A stretch of 64,000 nucleotides of DNA from Protaetiibacter larvae (GTDB lineage: Bacteria > Actinomycetota > Actinomycetes > Actinomycetales > Microbacteriaceae): contig NZ_CP043504.1 in NCBI RefSeq assembly GCF_008365275.1, positions 1,612,001 through 1,676,000 on the forward strand. Reading direction: 5' to 3'. The notes under the pieces are model-generated. The model saw only the letters and a list, made by a program, of their open reading frames with translations. It was not told where the DNA came from and searched no databases. Both the position numbers and the translations under genes were made by a program. This document shows positions 12,687 through 24,509 of the stretch, piece by piece. Every line of letters starts with the position of its first letter. The first letter of the stretch is position 1.

Positions 12687-12692
12687 TAGCCT
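12687..12692 (+). promoter_or_regulatory. -10 element (TAGCCT) for leaderless tyrS
   Basis: TAGCCT plus 6 nt leads directly to the GTG start codon of tyrS at 12699. No T-box leader of the Firmicutes type is present. Confidence 0.5.
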
Positions 12693-12698
12693 GGCCCG

Positions 12699-14009
12699 GT
12701 GCCCGCAACCGAGCTTCTGAGCGCGCAGCGCAACGATCCGTCCTTCCCGAACGTGTGGGAGGAGCTCGTCTGGCGCGGGCTCGTGCATGTCTCGACCGAT
12801 GCGGACGCGCTGCGGGAACTGCTCGCCGGACCGCCCATCGTCTTCTACTGCGGCTTCGACCCCACCGCCCCGAGCCTGCACCTCGGCAACCTCGTGCAAC
12901 TGCTCACGATGCGTCGCATCCAGCTCGCCGGGCACCGGCCGCTCGGGCTCGTGGGCGGATCGACCGGACTCATCGGCGACCCGCGGCCCAGTGCGGAGCG
13001 CACCCTCAACACGAAGGAGACGGTCGCCGAGTGGGTGGGCTACCTGCGCGGGCAGATCGAGCGCTTCCTCGCCTTCGACGGCGACAATGCCGCCCGGATC
13101 GTCAACAACCTGGACTGGACCGCCCCGCTCTCGGCGATCGACTTCCTCCGTGACATCGGCAAGCACTTCCGGGTGGGCACGATGCTCAAGAAGGATGCCG
13201 TCGCGGCGCGCCTGAACTCGGACGCCGGCATCAGCTACACCGAGTTCAGCTACCAGATCCTGCAGGGGATGGACTTCCTCGAGCTGTACCGCAGCTACGG
13301 CTGCGTGCTGCAGACCGGCGGCTCCGACCAGTGGGGCAATCTCACGAGCGGCACCGACCTCATCCACCGTGCCGAGGGGGTGAGCGTGCACGCGATCGGC
13401 ACGCCGCTCATCACCAACTCGGACGGCACCAAGTTCGGCAAGAGCGAGGGCAACGCCGTATGGCTCGATCCCGAGCTCACGAGCCCGTACGCCTTCTACC
13501 AGTTCTGGCTCAACACCGACGATGCCGACGTGATCGACCGGCTCAAGGTGTTCAGCTTCCTGACGCGCGCCGAGCTCGAGGCGCTCGAGACGGCGGTGCG
13601 CGAGGAGCCCTTCCGGCGGGAGGCGCAGCGCACCCTCGCGCGGGAGGTGACCACGCTCGTGCACGGCGCCGCGGCGACGGATGCCGTGATCGCGGCGTCC
13701 GAGGCCCTGTTCGGGCAGGGGGATCTCGCGGCGCTCGATGCGCAGACGCTCGCCTCGGCCATCGCCGAGCTGCCGAATGCCGAGCTCACCGCGGACGCGC
13801 TCGTCGCGCAGGCACTCGTCGACACCGGGCTCAGTACGAGTCTCTCCGACGCGCGCCGCGCGATCGCCCAGGGCGGCGTGTACCTCAACAACGCGAAGGT
13901 CGACGACGAGGCCGCGACCCTCGGGGGCGCCGCCCTCGCCGGCGGTCGTGCGGTGCTGCGACGGGGCAAGAAGACCCTCGCCGGACTGACGATCACCGCC
14001 TCTCGCTGA
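12699..14009 (+). CDS. tyrS: Tyrosine--tRNA ligase
   Basis: Class I aminoacyl-tRNA synthetase of 436 aa. The HIGH-equivalent motif is H-L-G-N at residues 61-64 and the KMSKS-equivalent is K-F-G-K-S at 245-249. A C-terminal S4-like domain (from about residue 365, with I-A-Q-G-G-V-Y-L-N-N) binds tRNA. The GTG start fits a leaderless transcript. The last codons run into a dispersed repeat: the TGA stop is part of its CGCTGATCGAGT sequence. tyrS beside mpg and before the tlyA-nadK-recN block matches mycobacterial gene order. Confidence 0.97.
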   Translation: MPATELLSAQRNDPSFPNVWEELVWRGLVHVSTDADALRELLAGPPIVFYCGFDPTAPSLHLGNLVQLLTMRRIQLAGHRPLGLVGGSTGLIGDPRPSAERTLNTKETVAEWVGYLRGQIERFLAFDGDNAARIVNNLDWTAPLSAIDFLRDIGKHFRVGTMLKKDAVAARLNSDAGISYTEFSYQILQGMDFLELYRSYGCVLQTGGSDQWGNLTSGTDLIHRAEGVSVHAIGTPLITNSDGTKFGKSEGNAVWLDPELTSPYAFYQFWLNTDDADVIDRLKVFSFLTRAELEALETAVREEPFRREAQRTLAREVTTLVHGAAATDAVIAASEALFGQGDLAALDAQTLASAIAELPNAELTADALVAQALVDTGLSTSLSDARRAIAQGGVYLNNAKVDDEAATLGGAALAGGRAVLRRGKKTLAGLTITASR

Positions 14010-14075
14010 TCGAGTGGCCGCGCAGCGGCCCACCTCTCGCCGATCGAGTAGCCGCGCAGCGGCGTATCGAGATCC
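13998..14075. repeat. Two tandem copies of the dispersed palindromic repeat after tyrS
   Basis: CTCGCTGATCGAGTGGCCGC and CTCGCCGATCGAGTAGCCGC open two successive units in reverse orientation; the second is complete, ending in GTATCGAGATCC. The first copy contains the tyrS stop codon. Confidence 0.85.
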
Positions 14076-14077
14076 CC

Positions 14078-14107
14078 GTTCCCGACGCCCAGACGGGCGT
14101 CGGGAAC
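14078..14107. terminator. Perfect 13-bp stem-loop after tyrS
   Basis: GTTCCCGACGCCC (14078-14090), a 4-nt loop and the exact complement (14095-14107) form a strong hairpin. No T-tract follows, so termination is inferred from stem strength and from its place between tyrS and the rRNA promoters. Confidence 0.55.
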
Positions 14108-14114
14108 GGCGTCG

Positions 14115-14140
14115 CGGCGAAGGCCAGAAATGGCCTCCGC
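14115..14140. repeat. GAAGGCCAGAAATGGCC palindrome (second repeat family)
   Basis: GCGAAGGCCAGAAATGGCCT folds around AGAAAT. The same unit, in the opposite orientation, occurs twice after der at 36193-36218 and 36314-36339. Confidence 0.7.
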
Positions 14141-14182
14141 TCCCAGCTCCAGCGCGCGACACGCCCGGGATGCGGGCGCGAT

Positions 14183-14211
14183 TTGGCACCGCGCCGGATC
14201 CCACGTAATGT
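14183..14211 (+). promoter_or_regulatory. Distal rRNA promoter (TTGGCA-N17-TAATGT)
   Basis: TTGGCA (14183-14188), a 17-nt spacer and TAATGT (14206-14211) form a good promoter about 480 nt upstream of 16S. Tandem rrn promoters are common in actinobacteria. Confidence 0.5.
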
Positions 14212-14394
14212 CTTCCTTGTTCGCCCCAAAGGGAAGAGCGGAGAGGCCGGAAGGCCCCGCCCCCTCAAGCGGGAACAAGCCCCTTCTGAAGAAGCAGAAC
14301 TAGTGTCTGCCGGCCTTCGGGTCTAGGATGGGGAGCCACCCTTGTGGACCGCGGTCGTCGACTTGCGTGAGGAGCTTCGCTCCAGCGCGTCGAC

Positions 14395-14422
14395 TTGACA
14401 GACGGAACGAGGGGGTTAGGAT
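14395..14422 (+). promoter_or_regulatory. Proximal rRNA promoter (TTGACA-N16-TAGGAT)
   Basis: A consensus -35 TTGACA (14395-14400) and TAGGAT (14417-14422) are 16 nt apart, about 270 nt before 16S. It is the closest match to a consensus promoter in the window and is probably the main rrn promoter. A short hairpin, GGAGCTTCGCTCC, precedes the -35. Confidence 0.7.
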
Positions 14423-14690
14423 AGACAAGTTGCCCTGGCAGCGATCCGGAGACGGAGAGCACCAGGCGCGTCCGATCCTTGAGAACTCAACAGCGTGCAC
14501 TATGTCAAATGCCAAAAACCTCGACGTCTGATCGCGAGATCAGACAGAGATTCCTTTGGATTGACGGATTGTCAGTAGACGATCCTTTCAGTCAGATCAA
14601 CTCGTGCGATCGACCGTTTTCCCGGTCGTGAGCGCAACGGTTCTGCCGGCTCCGCTGTGTCTTCGGACACGGGAGTCGTGCTACCAAACC

Positions 14691-19780
<5,090 letters not shown>

Positions 19781-19895
19781 CACACATAGTTTTCAGAATA
19801 GATATTCTGTTGCTCGCGTCCACTTTGTGGTTCCCGATTGACGGTCGGGAACGCTTCGATATGCATCGAGGCACTTTGACTGAGAAATCAATAGT

Positions 19896-20014
19896 GTTTC
19901 GGCGGCCATAGCGTAGGGGAAACGCCCGGTTACATTCCGAACCCGGAAGCTAAGACCTACAGCGCCGATGGTACTGCGAGGGCGACCTCGTGGGAGAGTA
20001 GGACACCGCCGGAC
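19896..20014 (+). rRNA. rrf: 5S ribosomal RNA
   Basis: A ~119-nt 5S gene runs from GTTTCGGCGGCCATAGCG to ACACCGCCGGAC, whose ends pair (CGGCGG with CCGCCG). The conserved loop CCGAACCCGGAAG is present. It completes a standard 16S-23S-5S operon. Confidence 0.96.
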
Positions 20015-20025
20015 TTCTTTCGAGG

Positions 20026-20061
20026 AGGCCCACCCGTATGCCGGGTGGGCCTTCTTCGTTT
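20026..20061 (+). terminator. rRNA operon terminator
   Basis: AGGCCCACCCG (20026-20036) pairs with CGGGTGGGCCT (20042-20052) around a 5-nt loop and is followed by the pyrimidine run TCTTCGTTT. It is the best intrinsic terminator in the window. Confidence 0.85.
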
Positions 20062-20082
20062 AAGCCGCAGAACCCCGCTCGC

Positions 20083-20088
20083 TAGCAT
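20083..20088 (+). promoter_or_regulatory. -10 element (TAGCAT) for the 20109 operon
   Basis: TAGCAT lies about 20 nt before the ATG at 20109 and is followed by the ribosome binding sequence AGGAG (20101). It restarts transcription after the rRNA terminator. Confidence 0.4.
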
Positions 20089-20108
20089 GGAGCGGACCCA
20101 GGAGAGTC

Positions 20109-21176
20109 ATGTCAGACGAGAGCACCCCCGAGCCGGATCGCGAGCGCAAGCCGCGACGCACCGGACCCGCCGCGGGACCGCGGGGTCAGCGTGGCTCGGG
20201 CGCCCCGCGGGGGGATCGCAAGCCGTACGAGGGCAAGAAGCCGTACGAGCGTAAGCCGGCGGATGGCAAGAAGCCGTTCGACCGCAAGCCGGCGGATGGC
20301 AAGAAGCCGTACGAGCGCAAGCCGGCGGATGGCAAGAAGCCGTTCGACCGCAAGCCCACCGACGGCAAGCGCCCGTACACCCGAGGTCCGGTCGACGGAA
20401 AGCGTCCGTACGCCGGCGCCTCGGAGGGAGCGCGCCCGCCCCGCCCGCGCGAGGATGACCGACCGCGGCACGACGACCCGCCGATTCCCGATGATGTCGC
20501 CGCGAATCAGCTCGACCGCGGTGCACGTCAGGAGCTCAAGCCGCTCACCAAGGAGAACGCCGACTGGGTGGCGAGGCATCTCGTCATGGCGGCGCGGCTC
20601 CTGGAGGAGGATCCGGCACTCGCCCACAAGCACGCCCTTGCCGCCGCGCGTCGGGCGGGCCGCATCGGTGTGGTACGTGAGACCACGGCGATCACCGCAT
20701 ACGAGACCGGCGACTTCGCCCTCGCCTTGCGCGAGCTGCGCACCTACCGCCGCATCACGGGCCGCGACGACCAGCTGCCGCTCATGGTCGACTCGGAGCG
20801 CGGGGTCGGACGCCCGCAGGCGGCTCTCGAGCTGGGCCGCTCCGTTCCGCGTGCCTCGCTCGACGTGCCCGTGCAGGTGGCGCTCGCGATCGCGATGTCG
20901 GGAGCCCGCCTGGATCTGGGGCAGCCCGAGCTCGCGCTCACCGAACTGCAGATCCCGCAACTCGACCCCGAGCGGGCCTTCTCGTACAGTCCGGCGCTGT
21001 TCGACGCCTACGCGACCGTTCTCGAGGAGCTCGGGCGCACGGATGAGGCCGAGCAGTGGTGGCAGCGTTCGGATCGTGCGACGATCGCGCTCGAGCAGGC
21101 CGCGATCCCCGAGGGGCAGGACACGGTCGAGATCATCGAGGAGTTCCTCGACGACGAGCCGGGCACCGAGGCGTGA
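20109..21176 (+). CDS. Helical-repeat (TPR-like) protein with Lys-rich repeat N-terminus
   Basis: The 355-aa protein has two parts. Residues 1-130 are disordered, basic and proline-rich, with four near-identical 11-residue tandem units (consensus G-K-K-P-Y/F-E/D-R-K-P-A-D, about residues 42-85). Residues 140-345 are alpha-helical with A-A-R-R-A-G-R-I-G and R-E-L-R-T-Y-R-R-like segments resembling TPR units. It occupies the position of Rv1691 in the mycobacterial block before the HAD phosphatase. The basic tail suggests nucleic-acid or ribosome binding, which is inference. Its stop overlaps the next start (GTGA). Confidence 0.82.
   Translation: MSDESTPEPDRERKPRRTGPAAGPRGQRGSGAPRGDRKPYEGKKPYERKPADGKKPFDRKPADGKKPYERKPADGKKPFDRKPTDGKRPYTRGPVDGKRPYAGASEGARPPRPREDDRPRHDDPPIPDDVAANQLDRGARQELKPLTKENADWVARHLVMAARLLEEDPALAHKHALAAARRAGRIGVVRETTAITAYETGDFALALRELRTYRRITGRDDQLPLMVDSERGVGRPQAALELGRSVPRASLDVPVQVALAIAMSGARLDLGQPELALTELQIPQLDPERAFSYSPALFDAYATVLEELGRTDEAEQWWQRSDRATIALEQAAIPEGQDTVEIIEEFLDDEPGTEA
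20233..20370 (+). repeat. 33-bp in-frame tandem repeat
   Basis: Four successive 33-bp units (core AAGCCGGCGGATGGCAAGAA) encode the 11-residue Lys/Pro repeats of the preceding entry. Alternating units are nearly identical at the DNA level, suggesting recent slippage or duplication. Confidence 0.85.
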
Positions 21177-22186
21177 CGGGCGGCGTGGCGCCCGCCCCGC
21201 TCGACGGGGTGGATGTGGTGCTCGCGGACCTCGACGGCGTCGTGTACGCGGGAGAGAACGCGATCCCGCATGCCGTCGAGTCGCTCGTCGCGGCTGGCGA
21301 GACCCGGCGGGTCGGCTACATCACCAACAACGCCTCGCGCACGCCGCAGTCGGTCGCCGCCCAGCTGCAGTCGTTCGGGCTGCCGACGGTGCCCGACGAC
21401 ATCGTCTCGTCGCCGCAGGCCGCCGTGCGACTGCTCGTCGACCTCGTGCCGGCGGGTTCCACGATTCTGGTGGTCGGCGGCGAGGGCCTCGTCGTCGAGG
21501 TCGAGGGCGCCGGGTTCCGGGTGACGCGTTCTGCACGGGATGCGCCCGCCGCCGTGGTGCAGGGGTTCGCCCCCCAGGTGGCGTGGACCGACCTCGCGGA
21601 GGCCGCGTTCGCGCTGCAGGGCGGCGAGAGCGGCATCCCGTGGGTCGCCACGAACACCGACTGGACGCTCCCGCAGGCCCGCGGCACCGCCCCCGGCAAC
21701 GGCACGCTCGTCTCGGCCGTGCACACGGCCGTCGGGCGTCTGCCGATCGTGGCCGGCAAGCCCGAGAGGGCGATCTTCGATGCGGCGGTGTCCCGCTTCG
21801 GCGCTCGGAATCCGCTCTTCATCGGCGACCGGCTCGACACCGACATCGTCGGGGCGGTGCGCGCGGGAATCGCCTCGGTGCTCGTGCTGACCGGCATCGA
21901 CGGCCCCAAGCAGCTGCTGGCCGCAGCGGCGGACTCCCGGCCCAGCTTCATCCTCGACGACCTCCGCGGGCTCGCGACGCCGTACCCGCGCGTCGTCGAC
22001 GAGACGGATGCCGCCGGCGACCGCCGCATCCGGGTCGGCGATGTGGTCGTGCTGCACCGTGGCTCCGCGCTGCGGCTCGAGCGTGCGGGCAGCGACATCG
22101 ATCGCATCCGGGCGGCGGCGGCAGCCGTCTGGGGTGCGGGCGTGCCGATCTACGCGCTCGACGTGGCGCCCGAACTATATTCGTGA
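21173..22186 (+). CDS. HAD-IIA family phosphatase
   Basis: A 337-aa haloacid dehalogenase superfamily hydrolase of subclass IIA (NagD/phosphoglycolate phosphatase-like). Motif I is L-A-D-L-D-G-V-V-Y with Asp19 and Asp21; Y-I-T-N-N-A-S-R is motif II; G-D-R-L-D-T-D-I near residue 220 is motif IV. A C-terminal extension of about 90 residues follows the core. The GTG start overlaps the previous stop (GTGA). Rv1692, the positional equivalent in mycobacteria, is reported to act on glycerol phosphate; the substrate here is not determined by sequence. Confidence 0.88.
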   Translation: MTGGVAPAPLDGVDVVLADLDGVVYAGENAIPHAVESLVAAGETRRVGYITNNASRTPQSVAAQLQSFGLPTVPDDIVSSPQAAVRLLVDLVPAGSTILVVGGEGLVVEVEGAGFRVTRSARDAPAAVVQGFAPQVAWTDLAEAAFALQGGESGIPWVATNTDWTLPQARGTAPGNGTLVSAVHTAVGRLPIVAGKPERAIFDAAVSRFGARNPLFIGDRLDTDIVGAVRAGIASVLVLTGIDGPKQLLAAAADSRPSFILDDLRGLATPYPRVVDETDAAGDRRIRVGDVVVLHRGSALRLERAGSDIDRIRAAAAAVWGAGVPIYALDVAPELYS

Positions 22187-22187
22187 C

Positions 22188-22358
22188 GTGAACGACCAGG
22201 CCCGATCCGGCGAGGACCATGAGCCGAGTGCGCTGCTGTCGCGCCTTCGGGTGATCGAGGACCAGCCGCTCGCCGACCGCGCGGCGGCCCTCGCGCAGCT
22301 GCACGAGGAGTTGCGCGCGCGGCTCGAGGCGGGCGACGCCCCGCGCGCCCATGCCTGA
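22188..22358 (+). CDS. Small conserved protein between HAD phosphatase and tlyA (56 aa)
   Basis: GTG starts one base after the HAD stop, and the frame overlaps the tlyA start by 8 bp. The 56-aa product is acidic and helical (L-L-S-R-L-R-V-I-E-D-Q-P-L and A-L-A-Q-L-H-E-E-L-R-A-R-L-E). A 57-aa protein occupies the same slot in mycobacteria (Rv1693), so conservation of position supports a real gene. Function unknown; a short coiled-coil or helical hairpin is likely. Confidence 0.75.
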   Translation: MNDQARSGEDHEPSALLSRLRVIEDQPLADRAAALAQLHEELRARLEAGDAPRAHA

Positions 22359-23166
22359 TGCGGACCTTGCGCGGCTCGACGCCGAGCTCGTGCGCCGCGG
22401 CCTCGCCCGCTCCCGGGCGGTCGCGGCGGAGGCGATCACCCAGGGCCTGGTGACGGTCGACGGACGCCCGGCGCTGAAAGCCGCGCTGCGGGTGCCCGTG
22501 GACGCCGTCATCGAGCTCGCGGGGGCGGACCACTACGTGAGTCGCGGCGCGCACAAGCTCATCGCGGCGCTCGACGCGTTCGGCGTCGATCCATCCGGCC
22601 GTGTCGCGCTCGATGCCGGCGCCTCGACCGGCGGCTTCACCCAGGTGCTGCTCGAGCGCGGCGCCTCCCGGGTGTTCGCGGTCGACGTCGGCCACGGTCA
22701 GCTCGTGCCAGAAATGCAGGAGAACCCGCGGGTCGCCAACCTGGAGGGGCAGAACCTGCGGTACCTCACTCGCGAGTCTCCTGCATTTCTGGGGTGGGCG
22801 GGGGAGTTGGCGGCGAGCGGATGGCCGAGCCTCGTGGTGGGGGACCTCAGCTTCATCTCGCTCACCCAGGTGCTCGAACCGCTCGCCGCGCTCGCGGAGC
22901 CGGACGCCGACCTCGTGCTGCTCGTGAAACCGCAGTTCGAGGTGGGGCGAGGCGGCGTACGCGAAGGCATCGTGCGGGATCGCGCGGCGCGGCACGACGC
23001 CGCGACCAGCGTGCTGTGGGTGGCGTGGGATCTGGGGCTCGGCGCCCTCGGGATCATCGACAGCCCCATCCCGGGCGGAAGCGGCAACCGCGAATACCTC
23101 GTGCACCTGCGACGGGGCGCGCCCGATCCGGGGGAGCTGCGGGCGGCGGTCGCAGGGCTCGGCTGA
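22351..23166 (+). CDS. tlyA: TlyA family rRNA 2'-O-methyltransferase
   Basis: TlyA methylates ribose 2'-hydroxyls in 16S and, in some actinobacteria, 23S rRNA, and its loss gives capreomycin resistance. The 271-aa protein has an N-terminal S4 RNA-binding domain (residues 5-60), S-R-G-A-H-K-L with the catalytic Lys69, and the SAM motif L-D-A-G-A-S-T-G-G-F-T at 87-97. Codons near 120-147 contain both arms of a 16-bp perfect inverted repeat, so the transcript can fold within the coding region. Confidence 0.93.
   Translation: MPDADLARLDAELVRRGLARSRAVAAEAITQGLVTVDGRPALKAALRVPVDAVIELAGADHYVSRGAHKLIAALDAFGVDPSGRVALDAGASTGGFTQVLLERGASRVFAVDVGHGQLVPEMQENPRVANLEGQNLRYLTRESPAFLGWAGELAASGWPSLVVGDLSFISLTQVLEPLAALAEPDADLVLLVKPQFEVGRGGVREGIVRDRAARHDAATSVLWVAWDLGLGALGIIDSPIPGGSGNREYLVHLRRGAPDPGELRAAVAGLG
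22708..22792. repeat. 16-bp perfect inverted repeat inside tlyA
   Basis: CCAGAAATGCAGGAGA (22708-22723) is exactly complementary to 22777-22792, with a 53-nt loop that contains the palindrome ACCCGCGGGT. Both arms code for TlyA residues. Confidence 0.85.
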
Positions 23167-23358
23167 GGCCGGGGCGGCTGATCTCGATACACCGCGCTGC
23201 GCGCGGCACTCGATCAGCGGGGTTGGCGCTGCGCGCGGCACTCGATCAGCGGGGTTGGCGCTGCGCGCGGCACTCGATCAGCGGGGTTGGCGTTGCGCGC
23301 GGCACTCGATCAGCGGGGTTGGCGTTGCGCGCGGCACTCGACTGGGGGCGCGAGCGCA

Positions 23359-23461
23359 GCGGGGTGGGCGGACGGCTCGCGGGACGCTGGCACCGGGTCG
23401 GGCGGGAGCGGCCGTCCAGGCCGCGAGGGCATGCGTTCCGCGAGCCGTCCGCCCACCCCGC
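23359..23461. repeat. 24-bp-arm inverted repeat upstream of nadK
   Basis: GCGGGGTGGGCGGACGGCTC (start of the left arm, 23359-23382) pairs with 23438-23461 without mismatches across 24 bp, leaving a 55-nt loop. Confidence 0.8.
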
Positions 23462-23552
23462 GGAGCGACCCGTGGCTGCGGGGTTCTGGACGGCGGGAGG
23501 CACCCGGCGCGGTGCACGGTGTGGAGGAGCGGCGCGCGACGGGGGCATCCGA

Positions 23553-23558
23553 CAGAAT
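23553..23558 (+). promoter_or_regulatory. Possible -10 element (CAGAAT) for leaderless nadK
   Basis: CAGAAT is a one-base variant of TANNNT-type -10 boxes and is separated by exactly 6 nt from the nadK ATG. Confidence 0.35.
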
Positions 23559-23564
23559 GGGGGC

Positions 23565-24509
23565 ATGACCGACGACGCGCGCCACATCCTCGTGGTGGCC
23601 CACACCGGGCGCGCCGATTCGCTCGAGGCGGGCATCGAGGTGTGCCGCAAGCTCATCGCCGCTGGCCTCACCCCGGTGGTGTCGGATGATGAGCTCGCCG
23701 ATCTGCGCGAGGCGGCCCCCGATCTCGGTCCGCTGGCACTCCTCGGGCGCGAGGTGACGGCGACCGAGCTCGAGCTCGTGATCGTGCTGGGCGGCGACGG
23801 CACCATCCTGCGTGCGGCCGAGCTCGCCCGGGGCTGTGAGGCACCCGTGCTGGGCGTGAACCTGGGGCACGTGGGTTTCCTCGCGGAGGCGGAGCGCGAG
23901 GATCTCGACGAGACCGTGCAGCGCGCTCTCGCCCGCGACTACATCGTCGAGGAGCGGATGGCGCTGTCGGTGCGGGTGAAGCGCGGCAGCGAGGTGGTCT
24001 ACGAGACGTGGGCGCTCAATGAGGCGACCGTCGAGAAGGCGAGCCGGGAGCGCTCGCTCGAGGTGGTGATCGAGATCGACGCCCGGCCGTTGTCGACCTT
24101 CGGCTGCGACGGCGTCGTGGTGTCGACGCCGACGGGATCCACCGCCTACGCGTTCTCGGCGGGCGGGCCGGTCGTCTGGCCGAGCGTCGAGGCGATCCTC
24201 CTGGTGCCGTTGTCGGCGCACGCGCTGTTCGCGCGCCCCCTCGTGGTCGGCCCGGAGTCGCCCGTGGCGATCGAGCTGCTCGACCGCTCGCAGGGCAGCG
24301 GGGTGCTGTGGTGCGACGGGCGTCGCACCTTCGATCTTCCGCCGGGCGCGCGCGTCGTGGTCCGCCGTTCGCCGCAGCCGGTGCGGCTCGCGCGGCTCGC
24401 GCCGCGTCCCTTCGTGGACCGGCTGGTGGGCAAGTTCGCGCTGCCCGTGGACGGCTGGCGCGGGCCGGCGTCCGAGGGTGCGTCCGCGGAGGAGCGGGGC
24501 CGGGAGTGA
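23565..24509 (+). CDS. nadK: NAD kinase
   Basis: NadK phosphorylates NAD to NADP, using ATP or polyphosphate in actinobacteria. The 314-aa protein has the conserved L-G-G-D-G-T at residues 75-80, L-G-V-N-L-G-H-V-G-F-L-A-E, N-E-A-T-V-E-K and the glycine-rich T-P-T-G-S-T-A-Y motif near 187-194. The ATG at 23565 fits a leaderless transcript; the longer open frame upstream runs through repeats. The stop overlaps recN (GTGA). Confidence 0.95.
   Translation: MTDDARHILVVAHTGRADSLEAGIEVCRKLIAAGLTPVVSDDELADLREAAPDLGPLALLGREVTATELELVIVLGGDGTILRAAELARGCEAPVLGVNLGHVGFLAEAEREDLDETVQRALARDYIVEERMALSVRVKRGSEVVYETWALNEATVEKASRERSLEVVIEIDARPLSTFGCDGVVVSTPTGSTAYAFSAGGPVVWPSVEAILLVPLSAHALFARPLVVGPESPVAIELLDRSQGSGVLWCDGRRTFDLPPGARVVVRRSPQPVRLARLAPRPFVDRLVGKFALPVDGWRGPASEGASAEERGRE

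Larger units (their letters stand above)
14108..14690 (+). promoter_or_regulatory. rRNA operon promoter and leader region
   Basis: There is no protein gene here. It contains the two rrn promoters listed separately, a G+C-rich stretch between them, and the leader RNA with CTTGAGAACTCAACAGCGTG near 14480-14500, a sequence resembling one before 23S (TTTGAGAACTACACAGTGGA). In actinobacteria such leader elements lie near the boxA antitermination and RNase III processing sites. The segment from about 14525 to 14690 should pair with sequence after 16S during processing. Confidence 0.7.
23167..23564. repeat. Repeat-filled gap between tlyA and nadK
   Basis: These 398 nt hold no convincing gene. The left part is a CTCGATAC-type repeat followed by four exact or near-exact 32-bp tandem units starting at 23208, 23240, 23272 and 23304 (core ACTCGATCAGCGGGGTTGGC). 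The right part is a long inverted repeat at 23359-23461, then unstructured GC-rich DNA up to the nadK promoter. The units have no spacers, so this is not a CRISPR array. Confidence 0.85.

Noticed and set aside
11187-12689. A 500-residue plus-strand frame opposite the DUF2207 gene
   Set aside because: His/Arg/Glu-rich shadow translation; the minus-strand DUF2207 gene has signal peptide, helices and promoter.
23208-23340. Possible CRISPR array
   Set aside because: The 32-bp units are contiguous without unique spacers and belong to the dispersed palindromic family; no cas genes are nearby.
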